Assembly: GCA_021825225.1 (NCBI GenBank)
Contig: JAKAIH010000005.1
Span: 1 to 16,319 of the forward strand
DNA: 16,319 nt
Direction: 5' to 3'
From: Pseudomonadota bacterium
GTDB lineage: Bacteria > Pseudomonadota > Gammaproteobacteria > Burkholderiales > SG8-39
This document shows positions 16,025 through 16,319 of this stretch, one piece after another; within the stretch, counting starts at the first letter, position 1; each line of letters starts with the position of its first letter. The notes beneath the pieces are model-generated. The model did not search any database, was not told where the DNA came from, and saw only the letters and a list, made by a program, of their open reading frames with translations. Both the position numbers and the translations under genes were made by a program.

Positions 16025-16319
16025 TTGTTCTCGCCCCAGCGCTGCATCAGCTTGTGCTCGACGCCGAGTTGGTCGAGCACGCGTGCGACAATGAAATCGA
16101 CCACAGCGGCGACGCTCTGCGGCCGGTGGTAGAAGCCCGGGTTCGCCGGCAGGATGACGGCGCCGGCACGCGCGAGCTTGAGCATGGCCTCCAGGTGAAT
16201 CGCCGAGAACGGCGTCTCGCGCGGCACCAGCACCAGCTTGCGCCCTTCCTTCAGCATCACGTCCGCGGCGCGCTCGATCAGGTTATCCGACATTCCCGCA
16301 GCGACCGCCGCCAGGGTGC
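16021..16319 (-). CDS. ubiX: Flavin prenyltransferase UbiX (C-terminal part, 5' end outside window)
   Basis: The minus-strand frame is open to the window edge. It gives about 99 residues ending at TAA (16023-16021), roughly half of the usual length near 200. The first residues read [20 protein letters not shown], then [20 protein letters not shown] and [24 protein letters not shown]. These are the conserved C-terminal blocks of UbiX/PAD1 (SDNL, PRET and YxRPQ). UbiX attaches a dimethylallyl group to FMN to make the prenylated flavin used by UbiD-type decarboxylases, including in ubiquinone synthesis. The ATG at 16293 is an internal methionine, not the start. The gene is convergent with the acyl-CoA dehydrogenase. 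Confidence 0.95.
   Translation of the reverse strand, partial: TLAAVAAGMSDNLIERAADVMLKEGRKLVLVPRETPFSAIHLEAMLKLARAGAVILPANPGFYHRPQSVAAVVDFIVARVLDQLGVEHKLMQRWGENN

Overview
The window looks like chromosomal DNA from a GC-rich betaproteobacterium. Three things point there: a yicC-gmk-rpoZ-spoT block diverging from a protein kinase / PP2C phosphatase / rph block (an order I recall from this class), a Bug/TctC-type solute receptor, and strong GC bias at third codon positions. No rRNA, tRNA, insertion sequence, CRISPR array or phage gene was seen.

Layout. Positions 1-462 (+) hold the 3' end of a flavoprotein of the geranylgeranyl reductase type. Positions 495-3498 (-) carry, in transcription order, a Ser/Thr kinase, a PP2C phosphatase, RNase PH (rph) and a 63-residue unknown protein. 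Positions 3611-7537 (+) carry yicC, gmk, rpoZ and a bifunctional (p)ppGpp synthetase/hydrolase (spoT type). This is a housekeeping block joining GTP metabolism, RNA turnover, RNA polymerase omega and the stringent response. A hotdog thioesterase follows at 7602-8030.

Positions 8070-12646 (+) form a compact four-gene set: a PcaD-like alpha/beta hydrolase, an omega-amino acid:pyruvate class III aminotransferase, an amidase-signature hydrolase and a Bug-family periplasmic receptor, closed by a strong GC hairpin. This looks like uptake and breakdown of an amide-type compound that yields an omega-amino acid, but the substrate cannot be read from sequence. Positions 12771-13955 (-) encode an MFS transporter. 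It diverges from a dienelactone hydrolase family gene (14146-14856), which has a good sigma70-type promoter, followed by an acyl-CoA dehydrogenase (14867-16024). The window ends in the 3' part of ubiX (-), whose stop codon shares the bases TTAA with the stop of the dehydrogenase.

No clearly new system was found. The items most worth checking are the kinase/phosphatase pair with a non-RD kinase beside the stringent-response operon, the tandem hairpins in the rph leader, the loss of the usual rph neighbours, and the unassigned amidase/transaminase/Bug cluster.
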